Shown here: piece by piece, positions 1-6,521 of the stretch
Position numbering within the stretch: position 1 is the stretch's first letter
How the letters are laid out: every line of letters starts with the position of its first letter
NCBI GenBank assembly: GCA_002435835.1
Contig: DIVM01000146.1
Span: 1 to 8,811, forward strand
From: Firmicutes bacterium UBA6132
GTDB lineage: Bacteria; Bacillota_A; Clostridia; Tissierellales; Sedimentibacteraceae
Reading direction: 5' to 3'
DNA length: 8,811 nt
Notes under the pieces: generated by a model
Told to the model about the DNA's origin: nothing
Seen by the model: the letters and a program-made list of their open reading frames with translations, nothing else
Databases searched by the model: none
Made by a program: the position numbers and the translations under genes

Positions 1-137
1 ATATTTGTTTTATCCGTTTCTATTGCGAAAACTGGCTCTCCTTTTATCACTTGGTCTCCTACTTCCTTGTACCATCTGACAAGTTTACCAACTGACATAT
101 TAAAACCAAGTTTTGGCATTATTATTACTTCTGCCAT
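1..137 (-). CDS. acoC: acetoin dehydrogenase E2 (dihydrolipoamide acetyltransferase), N-terminal part
   Basis: Reading leftwards from the ATG at 137, the sequence encodes 45 residues beginning MAEVIIMPKLGFNMSVGK and then runs off the window. This is the start of a lipoyl domain: the MPKLG opening, the GD turn (residues 27-28) and the ETDKTN motif at 40-45 are all present, with Lys43 as the lipoyl attachment site. In the acetoin dehydrogenase complex, E2 accepts the hydroxyethyl-derived acetyl group from E1 on its lipoyl arm and passes it to CoA. A strong AGAGGTGA ribosome binding site lies 4 bases before the ATG. Only 12 bases separate it from the acoB stop, so it is the third gene of the acoABC operon. 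The catalytic domain lies outside the window. A pyruvate dehydrogenase E2 would look similar over this stretch; the acetoin assignment comes from context. Confidence 0.88.
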   Translation of the reverse strand, partial: MAEVIIMPKLGFNMSVGKLVRWYKEVGDQVIKGEPVFAIETDKTN

Positions 138-149
138 TTTTTCACCTCT

Positions 150-1124
150 TTACTTTACTATTTCTTTTACTTTTGCTATTATTTTATCCCTTGAAGGTAT
201 TATTGGAAATTCCAACGCTGGGCTAAATGGCAATGGAACATTTGGTGTTGATATTCTACCTATTGGTGCATCTAAATAATAAAATACTTCATCCATTACT
301 TCTGAAGATATTCCTGCTGATACTCCGCAAAAATCATGGCTTTCATCTGCTACAATTAATTTTCCAGTTTTCTTAACTGATTCTATTATTGTTTCTTTAT
401 CCAATGGAATAATTGTTCTTAAATCTATAACTTCTACAGATATTCCTTCTTTTTGTAGTGCTTCAGCAGCTTCTTGGCTTCTCATTACTAATGATGATGT
501 AGCTACTATAGTTATGTCAGTACCTTGTCTTACTATATTTGCTTTACCAAATGGAATAGGTTCTATAACATCATCCACCATAAATTTATTACTGTATTCC
601 ATTTTGTGTTCAAAAACAATAACTGGATTGTCATCTCTTATTGCTGTTTTCATTAAACCTTTTAACTCTTGAGCCGTAGAAGGAACAACTACTTTTAATC
701 CTGGAAAATGTGATACCATTGCTTGCATACTTTGTGAATGTTGTGCTGCAGAAGATCTTCCAGCTCCTATAGGAGTTCTTATAACCATTGGAACTGTAAC
801 CTGTCCGCCTGACATATATCTGATTTTTGCAGCTTGGTTAATCACTTGGTCTGCAGCAACTAATAAAAAGTCAGAAAACATTAATTCCACCACCGGTCTT
901 AAACCAGTTATTGCCATTCCTACTGCCATTCCTACAAAACCTTGTTCTGAAATAGGAGTATCCTTACATCTTAAATCTCCATATTTATCTAATAAACCTA
1001 CTGATGTTTTAAAATTTCCGCCTAAGAATCCAACATCTTCACCTAAAAGAAGGACGCTTTCATCTCTTTCCATTTCTTCATCCAATGCTTCAACTACCGC
1101 ATCTCTATATGCTAATTCTCTCAT
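150..1124 (-). CDS. acoB: acetoin dehydrogenase E1 component, beta subunit
   Basis: This 324-residue protein is the beta subunit of a thiamine-diphosphate-dependent 2-oxo acid/acetoin dehydrogenase E1 (transketolase-like pyrimidine-binding domain about 4-175, transketolase C-terminal domain about 190-315). Seen directly: the LLLGEDVG segment (26-33), the ISEQGFVG motif with the cofactor-activating glutamate at Glu60, and AAQHSQS with the conserved active-site histidine at His129. With E1 alpha it cleaves acetoin using thiamine diphosphate, releasing acetaldehyde and handing an acetyl group to the E2 lipoyl arm. The ATG at 1124 is preceded, 8 bases away, by GGGAGGTT. It starts 21 bases after the acoA stop and ends 12 bases before acoC, so it is co-transcribed. 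Length and motifs are full for the family. Pyruvate dehydrogenase E1 beta is the main alternative; the linked sigma-54 activator favours acetoin. Confidence 0.92.
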   Translation of the reverse strand: MRELAYRDAVVEALDEEMERDESVLLLGEDVGFLGGNFKTSVGLLDKYGDLRCKDTPISEQGFVGMAVGMAITGLRPVVELMFSDFLLVAADQVINQAAKIRYMSGGQVTVPMVIRTPIGAGRSSAAQHSQSMQAMVSHFPGLKVVVPSTAQELKGLMKTAIRDDNPVIVFEHKMEYSNKFMVDDVIEPIPFGKANIVRQGTDITIVATSSLVMRSQEAAEALQKEGISVEVIDLRTIIPLDKETIIESVKKTGKLIVADESHDFCGVSAGISSEVMDEVFYYLDAPIGRISTPNVPLPFSPALEFPIIPSRDKIIAKVKEIVK

Positions 1125-1145
1125 CTTAATTAAACCTCCCTATAT

Positions 1146-2123
1146 TTAAGCAAAAATATCTCTGAATGATTCTTCAACTTCTGGATATGGACTTTCAGCT
1201 GCAAATTTAACTGCTTCCTGTACTTCAGTTTCTATTTTATTTTCAATTTTTTCAATTTCTTCGGCTGAAAGAACTATTTCATTAATAAGTTCATCTTTCA
1301 TACAGTTAATAGGACATCTTCTCATCCATTCTTCTTTTTCATTTGGATTTCTTCTTGCTCTGTATAATGCAGGATCTCCAACATGATGTCCTTGCCATCT
1401 ATATGTTTTACATTCAATTAATGTTGGACCATGACCTGCTCTTGCTCTTTCTACAGCAGTTTTAGCTGCTTCATAAACTGCTATTACATCCATACCATCA
1501 ACTACTACACCAGGAATTCCGTAACCGTATGCTCTGTCAGCTAAATTTTCTACATTAGTTACATCTCTAATGTCAGTTGATATACCATATAAATTGTTTT
1601 CTATTACATAAACAATAGGTAGGTCCCATGCTGATGCCATATTGATGCTTTCATGGAATGTTCCTTCATTAGAAGCAGAATCACCAAAGAATGACACAGC
1701 TACTTGATCAGTTCCTCTGTATTTAGCAGAATATGCAGCTCCTGTTGCTATAGGAATTTCTCCTCCAACTATACCGTTTGCACCAAGTATGCCTTTATCC
1801 AAAGCCATAATATGCATTGAGCCGCCTTTTCCTTTAGAATATCCAGTTTCTTTACCCAAAATTTCTGCCATCATTTTATTTATATCAGCACCTCTGCCTA
1901 CTAAATGACCATGACCTCTATGAGTACTTCCTATATAATCATTTTCATTTAGTGCTGCACATACACCTGTTGATACTGCTTCTTCTCCTAAGTATAAATG
2001 AGCTAATCCTGCCATCATGCCTTTTTTATAGAATTCAAAAATTTCCTCTTCAAAACGTCTCATTCTATACATTGTTTCATAAAAGCTTATTAATTGCTCT
2101 TTGTCATAACCTTTAATATTCAT
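1146..2123 (-). CDS. acoA: acetoin dehydrogenase E1 component, alpha subunit
   Basis: This 325-residue protein is the thiamine-diphosphate-binding alpha subunit of E1. The length suits acetoin dehydrogenases, which are shorter than most pyruvate dehydrogenase E1 alpha chains. Motifs seen: YRMRRFEEE near residues 19-27, STHRGHGH at 66-73 (cofactor-facing histidines), GKGGSMH at 98-104, and the thiamine-binding motif running from Gly147-Asp148 to Asn176-Asn177 (ENNLYGIS). The third motif residue is Ser149 where many relatives have glycine. The phosphorylation-loop equivalent YRWQGHHVGDP is at 241-251. The ATG at 2123 has GGGAGGAA a few bases upstream. This is the first gene of the acoABC operon; a sigma-54 promoter about 46-60 bases upstream of the ATG points into it, and the divergent gene encodes the matching activator. 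The product cleaves acetoin to acetaldehyde and a protein-bound acetyl unit. Confidence 0.93.
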   Translation of the reverse strand: MNIKGYDKEQLISFYETMYRMRRFEEEIFEFYKKGMMAGLAHLYLGEEAVSTGVCAALNENDYIGSTHRGHGHLVGRGADINKMMAEILGKETGYSKGKGGSMHIMALDKGILGANGIVGGEIPIATGAAYSAKYRGTDQVAVSFFGDSASNEGTFHESINMASAWDLPIVYVIENNLYGISTDIRDVTNVENLADRAYGYGIPGVVVDGMDVIAVYEAAKTAVERARAGHGPTLIECKTYRWQGHHVGDPALYRARRNPNEKEEWMRRCPINCMKDELINEIVLSAEEIEKIENKIETEVQEAVKFAAESPYPEVEESFRDIFA

Positions 2124-2167
2124 TTCTTCCTCCCAAATTTCGAAACAATTTATTGTACATATTATAA

Positions 2168-2184
2168 AGCAAATACCATGCCAT
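2168..2184 (-). promoter_or_regulatory. sigma-54 (-24/-12) promoter of acoABC
   Basis: On the minus strand this reads TGGCATG, four bases, then TTGCT. The sigma-54 consensus is TGGCACG-N4-TTGCW, so the invariant GG (2182-2181) and GC (2170-2169) are present at exactly the right spacing and only one of the core bases differs. The predicted transcription start is near 2157, giving an untranslated leader of about 33 bases that includes the acoA ribosome binding site. Sigma-54 dependence fits the AAA+ activator encoded next door. Confidence 0.88.
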
Positions 2185-2300
2185 CTTTAAAGTTTTTAAT
2201 TTAAAAGTCGATTTTTACCTTTTAATTTTATATTTACAACATTTTTTAATATTCAATATTTTCTGCTAATAAATTATTCTAATTATATTATGAATTTACA

Positions 2301-2322
2301 TTGTGCCACTGTATGACATGTA
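2301..2322. promoter_or_regulatory. second, degenerate copy of the enhancer site
   Basis: Bases 2301-2309 read TTGTGCCAC, identical to nine bases of the left arm of the perfect palindrome (2333-2341) and in the same orientation. The matching right arm is poorly preserved (TGACATGT). The two copies start 32 bp apart, close to three helical turns, so proteins bound at both would face the same side of the DNA. Paired sites of unequal quality are common upstream of sigma-54 promoters. Confidence 0.55.
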
Positions 2323-2330
2323 TGTGTCCG

Positions 2331-2356
2331 TTTTGTGCCACATATGTGGCACAAAA
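2331..2356. promoter_or_regulatory. perfect 26-bp palindrome, probable AcoR enhancer site
   Basis: All 13 base pairs match: the left arm TTTTGTGCCACAT is followed directly by its exact reverse complement. The centre is between 2343 and 2344, about 160 bp from the acoA -24 element and about -186 relative to the predicted acoA start. That is within the usual range for enhancer sites of sigma-54 activators. It also sits about 87 bp upstream of the predicted acoR start, clear of its -35 box, so it should not simply block acoR. That AcoR binds here is inference from position, symmetry and the Fis-type DNA-binding domain. Confidence 0.75.
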
Positions 2357-2394
2357 ATAAACATAACTACTATGCATTCTTAAAAACAGCAAAA

Positions 2395-2423
2395 TTGACA
2401 TAATTAGAAAAATCTACTATAAT
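2395..2423 (+). promoter_or_regulatory. consensus sigma-A promoter of acoR
   Basis: A perfect -35 box TTGACA (2395-2400) is separated by exactly 17 bases from a perfect -10 box TATAAT (2418-2423). Transcription should start near 2430, about 20 bases before the acoR ATG, leaving room for the AAAGGAGG ribosome binding site at 2436-2443. The regulator therefore appears to be made from a strong housekeeping promoter and not from the sigma-54 promoter it controls. Confidence 0.88.
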
Positions 2424-2450
2424 TTATATGTTACAAAAGGAGGAAATTCT

Positions 2451-4481
2451 ATGTTCAATGCTATGTTCAATGTAAATATGGAAATAAAAGTTGCTGAAGA
2501 ATTGCATAACTTTATAAATAATAATACATGTAATCAAAACATTATAAGACCTGAAATATATGATTCATGGAAAAGGTCAAAAGAATATGGTGTTGACCCA
2601 TATACAGTAAAAAATAAAATTTTAAACAAAAATGAACTTGAAATAAAATTAAAAAAGAAAAGTGAATTAATAAAAGTCACCATGCCGTATATAAATAAAA
2701 TATATTCTTTTGTTCAAAATTCAGGTTTTGTTGTATTCTTAACTGATGAGGAAGGAATAATATTAAGCTTGGTCGGAGATGACGATATTATTTCTAAAGC
2801 AAAAGACTATTCCAGTTTAAAAGTAGGAGTTGACAGGAGTGAAAATTATTCAGGAACAAATGCAATCGGAACATGTATTGCATTGGACAAACCAATTCAA
2901 ATGTACGGTCAGGAACATTGGGTTAAATATCATCAGAAATACACTTGTTCAGCAGCACCTATTCATGATGAATCAAACAATATAATAGGATGTTTAGATA
3001 TTACCGGAATTAAGGAAAATGTTCACAGCCATACTTTAGGAATGGTTGTAGCTGCTGTTGACGGTATAGAAAAAGAACTAAAATTAATTAACGCATATAA
3101 TAAATTGTATACTGAAAATAACAAAACAACTACAACTTTAAATTCCATTAATTCTGCTATAATAGTAATTTCTAAAGATGGAACTATTTTAAATATTAAT
3201 AAATCAGCAACCGTATTATTTAATATAAACTGTAAAGCAGTAAATAAAAAAATTAACGAAATATTGGAATACGATAAAACTAATATAGATTTAGAACATT
3301 TAAACCAAAATTATATGGACACTGAGTTAGAAATACAGGGAATGAAATATAGTATTACAACTGCATCGTACAATAACCAAAGTGATCAATCAGAAGGTAT
3401 CGTAATATCTTTTAGAGAAATGAAACGAATACATAAATTAGTTAATAAATACAGCGGTTTTTCAGCTTCATATACAGTTGATGACATTATAGGTAATTCT
3501 GCTCAAATATCATATGTTAAAAATTTATGTTTAAAAGCAGCTAAAAGCACATCCAATGTTTTAATATTAGGTGAAAGCGGAACAGGTAAGGAATTAATGG
3601 CACAATCAATTCATAACGCAAGTTCACGCTGTAATGAACCTTTTATAGCAATTAATTGTGGTGCATTACCAAAAGGGCTTATTGAAAGTGAATTGTTTGG
3701 TTATGAAGGCGGATCATTTACAGGAGCTAACAAAGAAGGAAAACCAGGAAAATTTGAACTGGCAGACGGCGGCACAATATTCCTTGACGAAATAGGAGAT
3801 ATGCCTTTAGATACACAGGTAAGCTTATTAAGAGTATTGCAAACTAAAAAGGTAGTAAGGATAGGTGGAACAAAACCTATACCAGTTGATATAAGAATAA
3901 TTGCTGCAACTAATAAAAATTTGTTCGAAGGAATCAATCATAACTCATTCAGAGAAGATTTGTATTACAGATTAAATGTTCTAACTATAAATATTCCTCC
4001 TTTAAGAGATCGTAAAACCGATATAAAGTTATTAACTAATCATTTCATAAATCATTATAATAATGCTTTAAACAAAAATATTAAAGAAATAGATGCTAAA
4101 GTTATTGAGGCTTTTAAAAATTATTTATGGCCAGGAAATATAAGAGAAATGGAAAATGTTATTGAAAGAGCCATAAATATTGTAGATGCTGATAAAATAA
4201 CTATAAATGATTTGCCTATGCAATTTTTACACTTGGCTTCTGAAAGTACTCATACGAATTCAAAATTTGAAAACTATTCTCAAAATGTTTCACAGCCCAA
4301 TAGTAATTTTAATATTGATTTATTAGACAACAACACAAATTTTAAAAAAGACGAACTTCTAAAAGCGCTCTATATAAATGGAGGCAGTGCCACAAAAACT
4401 GCAGAATATTTAGGTATCAGCAGGAGAACGATTTATAGAAAAATAGAAAAATATAACATTGATATATCTAATTTCAGATAA
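2451..4481 (+). CDS. acoR: sigma-54-dependent transcriptional activator, AcoR type
   Basis: This 676-residue enhancer-binding protein has an AcoR-like N-terminus ([18 protein letters not shown], 33-50), a GAF sensor domain (about 75-210, with SGTNAIGT at 134-141), a PAS-like segment (about 228-330) and a sigma-54 AAA+ domain (about 343-580). The AAA+ domain shows Walker A GESGTGKE (374-381), the sigma-54 contact loop as GSFTGA (421-426; most relatives have GAFTGA), Walker B GTIFLDE (441-447), candidate arginine fingers in FREDLYYRL (Arg501, Arg507) and [11 protein letters not shown] (560-570). A Fis-type helix-turn-helix lies at about 635-670. The first ATG is chosen because AAAGGAGG ends 7 bases before it; a second ATG at 2463 in the same frame has no such site. 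It should bind the palindromes in the divergent control region and use ATP to open the acoA promoter, probably in response to acetoin or a related signal sensed by GAF/PAS. Confidence 0.92.
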   Translation: MFNAMFNVNMEIKVAEELHNFINNNTCNQNIIRPEIYDSWKRSKEYGVDPYTVKNKILNKNELEIKLKKKSELIKVTMPYINKIYSFVQNSGFVVFLTDEEGIILSLVGDDDIISKAKDYSSLKVGVDRSENYSGTNAIGTCIALDKPIQMYGQEHWVKYHQKYTCSAAPIHDESNNIIGCLDITGIKENVHSHTLGMVVAAVDGIEKELKLINAYNKLYTENNKTTTTLNSINSAIIVISKDGTILNINKSATVLFNINCKAVNKKINEILEYDKTNIDLEHLNQNYMDTELEIQGMKYSITTASYNNQSDQSEGIVISFREMKRIHKLVNKYSGFSASYTVDDIIGNSAQISYVKNLCLKAAKSTSNVLILGESGTGKELMAQSIHNASSRCNEPFIAINCGALPKGLIESELFGYEGGSFTGANKEGKPGKFELADGGTIFLDEIGDMPLDTQVSLLRVLQTKKVVRIGGTKPIPVDIRIIAATNKNLFEGINHNSFREDLYYRLNVLTINIPPLRDRKTDIKLLTNHFINHYNNALNKNIKEIDAKVIEAFKNYLWPGNIREMENVIERAINIVDADKITINDLPMQFLHLASESTHTNSKFENYSQNVSQPNSNFNIDLLDNNTNFKKDELLKALYINGGSATKTAEYLGISRRTIYRKIEKYNIDISNFR

Positions 4482-4493
4482 AATTAAATTTTT

Positions 4494-4538
4494 AAAAAAG
4501 AACGTACCCGTCAACAAAGACAATTGACGGGTACGTTC
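4494..4538 (-). terminator. intrinsic terminator between convergent acoR and the aldehyde dehydrogenase
   Basis: A perfect 15-bp stem pairs GAACGTACCCGTCAA (4500-4514) with 4524-4538 around a 9-base loop. Read on the minus strand it is followed by six consecutive T residues (4499-4494) and more T-rich sequence, which is a strong terminator for the aldehyde dehydrogenase whose stop lies 29 bases before the stem. On the plus strand the stem is followed by CAAATAACAAAT with no T run, so termination of acoR by the same hairpin should be weaker. Confidence 0.88.
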
Positions 4539-4567
4539 AAATAACAAATATTCAGTTAAAATATATA

Positions 4568-5938
4568 TTAGTTAGCCCAAATTTCTTCGTCTGTTGGCGC
4601 TACTCTGTCTACAACTCTTCCAATTCTTGATACATTAATTAAATGTTTGTAATCTAAGTTTTCAGAGATACTGTTGTTTCCCCATGTTCCGCATCCTAAT
4701 GTAGTTGTAGGTGCAAATCCATTATATAATGAACCACCAGCAGTTGTTGATGATGGAGCATTAACTACTAATCTGCTTACTGTTAAATTAATTCCTGCAT
4801 ATTCAATATGTTCTTTATTATTTGAATGAATTGCAGCTGAATGTCCTTTTCCTTCAACATCAAGGTTAGTTTGTGCAATTCTAACTGCATCTTCAAATGT
4901 ATCATATTTAAGTGAAATCATTACTGGACACATTTTTTCTTTGCACAATACATCTTCCGCGCCTATTCCTTCAGCTTTTAATATTATTACTTTAGTACCT
5001 TCTGGAATTTTTACTCCGGTTAATAGTGCAATTGTTTGTACTGATTGTCCTACAACATCTTTATTTATAATTCCATCTATGAAAAGAACTTTTCTGAAAA
5101 TATCAATTGTTTTGCTATCATCGATGTAATATGCTCCATTTTCTACTGCAGCAGCTATAACTTCTTCATATTTATCAGCAGGAGCTATTATTGACTGTTC
5201 TCCTGAACAAATTATCCCATTGTCAAATTTTCTTCCATCTATTATTTTAGCTGTTGCTTCTTTAAAATCAACATCACGGTCCACAATAACTTGTACATTT
5301 CCAGGGCCAACACCAAATGAAGGTTTCCCGCTTGAGTATGCAGATTTAACCATAGCAGCTCCTCCTGTTGCAAGAACTACATCAACTGATTTCATAAGTT
5401 CTGCAGATGCAGCAATAGTAGGTTCACTTAATATTTGAATTGCATTTTCTGGACATCTTACGCCTTGTTTTTTCATTTCTGCATTTATTAACTCAACTGT
5501 ATAAGTACTGCAGTTTTTTGATCTTGGATGCGGTGAAACTATTATTGAATTTCCGCCTTTTAAAGCAAACATTGCATTACACATAGGTGTTACAATTGGA
5601 TTTGTAGTTGGTGTAGCTGCTCCAATAACTCCGATTGGTTTAGCTACAAAATCAAGACCTTTTTCTTCATCAGAATCTATAATACCTACAGATTTCTTAT
5701 CTTTTATATGATTATAAATTGATTTAGATTTACCTTTATTTTTTGCAACTTTATCTTCATAAACTCCCATACCAGTTTCTTCAACTGCCATTTTGGCTAA
5801 TAATTCCGCATTATCATAAACAGTTTTTCCTATTACTTTTACTATAGCATTTAATTCTTCTTGAGAATATGTTGCTAATTCCTGCTGTGCAATTCTTGCC
5901 TTTTCAATTAAATCTTGAATTAATTTTTTGTCATCCAT
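4568..5938 (-). CDS. CoA-acylating aldehyde dehydrogenase (acetaldehyde or succinate-semialdehyde type)
   Basis: This 456-residue enzyme belongs to the short CoA-acylating aldehyde dehydrogenases (EutE/PduP/SucD and the AdhE N-terminal domain), which convert an aldehyde, CoA and NAD(P)+ to an acyl-CoA. The catalytic cysteine is Cys244 in DNGIICSGEQS (239-249). FGVGPGN (208-214), VLATGGAAMVK (188-198) and the C-terminal GFAPTTTLGCGTWG block (407-420) match the family. From memory, with no alignment run, it looks especially like Clostridium kluyveri SucD, including VAVEETGMGVYEDKVAK-type wording near 50-66. Next to acoABC/acoR, acetaldehyde from acetoin cleavage is a plausible substrate; butyraldehyde or succinate semialdehyde are alternatives. 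The ATG at 5938 has AAAGGAG 7 bases upstream. A near-identical partial paralogue ends at 8566. It is a single-gene unit bounded by a terminator and a 583-bp gap. Confidence 0.88.
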   Translation of the reverse strand: MDDKKLIQDLIEKARIAQQELATYSQEELNAIVKVIGKTVYDNAELLAKMAVEETGMGVYEDKVAKNKGKSKSIYNHIKDKKSVGIIDSDEEKGLDFVAKPIGVIGAATPTTNPIVTPMCNAMFALKGGNSIIVSPHPRSKNCSTYTVELINAEMKKQGVRCPENAIQILSEPTIAASAELMKSVDVVLATGGAAMVKSAYSSGKPSFGVGPGNVQVIVDRDVDFKEATAKIIDGRKFDNGIICSGEQSIIAPADKYEEVIAAAVENGAYYIDDSKTIDIFRKVLFIDGIINKDVVGQSVQTIALLTGVKIPEGTKVIILKAEGIGAEDVLCKEKMCPVMISLKYDTFEDAVRIAQTNLDVEGKGHSAAIHSNNKEHIEYAGINLTVSRLVVNAPSSTTAGGSLYNGFAPTTTLGCGTWGNNSISENLDYKHLINVSRIGRVVDRVAPTDEEIWAN

Positions 5939-6002
5939 TTTAGTTCTCCTTTATTTTTTAATGCAACTTAAATATATTTAAACATTATTGCAATCAGATA
6001 AG

Positions 6003-6018
6003 TGTAAAAATAATGCCA
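6003..6018 (-). promoter_or_regulatory. weak sigma-54-like motif upstream of the aldehyde dehydrogenase
   Basis: The minus strand reads TGGCAT, five bases, TTACA. The -24 GG is present and the spacing is right, but the strongly conserved -12 GC is AC. It would give a start near 5992 and a leader of about 54 bases. No copy of the TTGTGCCAC enhancer half-site is seen upstream of it. It is listed because it would put this gene under AcoR; it may be chance in AT-rich DNA. Confidence 0.25.
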
Positions 6019-6351
6019 ACATATAATTAAAATATAACAGCTAATTTTAACATCTTATCGATTTATAACATAGTTGCTCAAATTCAGCTTTTTTCTTGGT
6101 AACGTACTTAAAATGCAATGAACGCAACTTAAACATGCATAATTTAATGGTACAGCTTATAATTCTTTACTTTAATGTCTTTTTTTTGACAATCTTACGC
6201 ATGAAAATTGCATTTTATATACTTTTCCAATTTAATCTTTATCATTATTTGCACTCATATAAATGCCCTCAAATCATTTATACAACTCATTTTATCACAC
6301 TTCGACTTAGTTTAAAAGGATTTTTTTAAAAATATATTATAATTAAATACT

Positions 6352-6387
6352 AAAAATTATAGCTTTATTTTAATGGAAAGCTATAAT
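6352..6387 (-). terminator. AT-rich hairpin, possible terminator of the flavin oxidoreductase
   Basis: An 11-bp perfect stem pairs ATTATAGCTTT (6356-6366) with 6377-6387 around a 10-base loop. On the minus strand four T residues follow immediately (6355-6352), then mixed AT-rich sequence. It lies about 135 bases beyond the flavin oxidoreductase stop, which is farther than usual. The stem has only two G-C pairs, so termination could be inefficient. Confidence 0.45.
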
Positions 6388-6428
6388 CAAATGTTAATTT
6401 TTAAACTTTCAAAGAAGTTCTTCCTTTT

Positions 6429-6482
6429 TTAAACAAAAATGAATTTGAAAGAAAATAAAAAAAGAAAAGCGAATTAATTAAG
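6429..6482 (+). pseudogene. relic fragment of an acoR-like regulator gene
   Basis: Read on the plus strand this encodes LNKNEFERK, a stop, then KKKSELIK. Residues 58-75 of AcoR read [18 protein letters not shown]. At the nucleotide level 6428-6478 matches 2621-2671 with 4 mismatches in 51 positions by hand count, and the in-frame TAA at 6456-6458 arose from a TTA leucine codon. Sequence on either side no longer aligns convincingly. It has no start, ribosome binding site or continuing frame, so it is a dead remnant. It lies on the same strand as acoR and points towards the second aldehyde dehydrogenase, as acoR points towards the first. Confidence 0.65.
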
Positions 6483-6521
6483 GATAATGATTTGCAAAAA
6501 AATGGAAAACACCTTCAAAAT

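Larger units (their letters stand above)
2124..2450. other. divergent control region between acoA and acoR
   Basis: This 327-bp non-coding stretch separates the divergently read acoA and acoR. It contains, from left to right, the acoA ribosome binding site, a sigma-54 promoter for acoA, an AT-rich spacer (about 2190-2300) suited to bending, two putative activator sites, and the sigma-A promoter and ribosome binding site of acoR. The layout, with enhancer sites 100-200 bp from a -24/-12 promoter, is the usual architecture for bacterial enhancer-binding proteins. No open frame here has a convincing start. Confidence 0.85.
5939..6521. other. 583-bp AT-rich intergenic gap with regulator relic
   Basis: No open frame here has a usable start and ribosome binding site. 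The gap holds the ribosome binding site of the aldehyde dehydrogenase (5946-5952), a weak -24/-12-like motif (6003-6018), an AT-rich hairpin (6356-6387) and a short acoR-like fragment (6429-6482). The decamer GCAACTTAAA occurs twice in the same orientation (5963-5972 and 6124-6133). No convincing sigma-A promoter for the aldehyde dehydrogenase was found, although one must lie here unless it uses the weak sigma-54-like motif. Confidence 0.7.

Noticed and set aside
2345..2364. TGTGGCACA in the palindrome as the -24 element of another sigma-54 promoter
   Set aside because: No GC dinucleotide sits at the -12 position on either strand, and the motif is explained by the palindrome.
6096..6329. Plus-strand open frame of 77 codons with many hydrophobic residues in the long gap
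   Set aside because: It begins with TTG, has no ribosome binding site or promoter, and its hydrophobic character follows from T-rich codons in AT-rich DNA.
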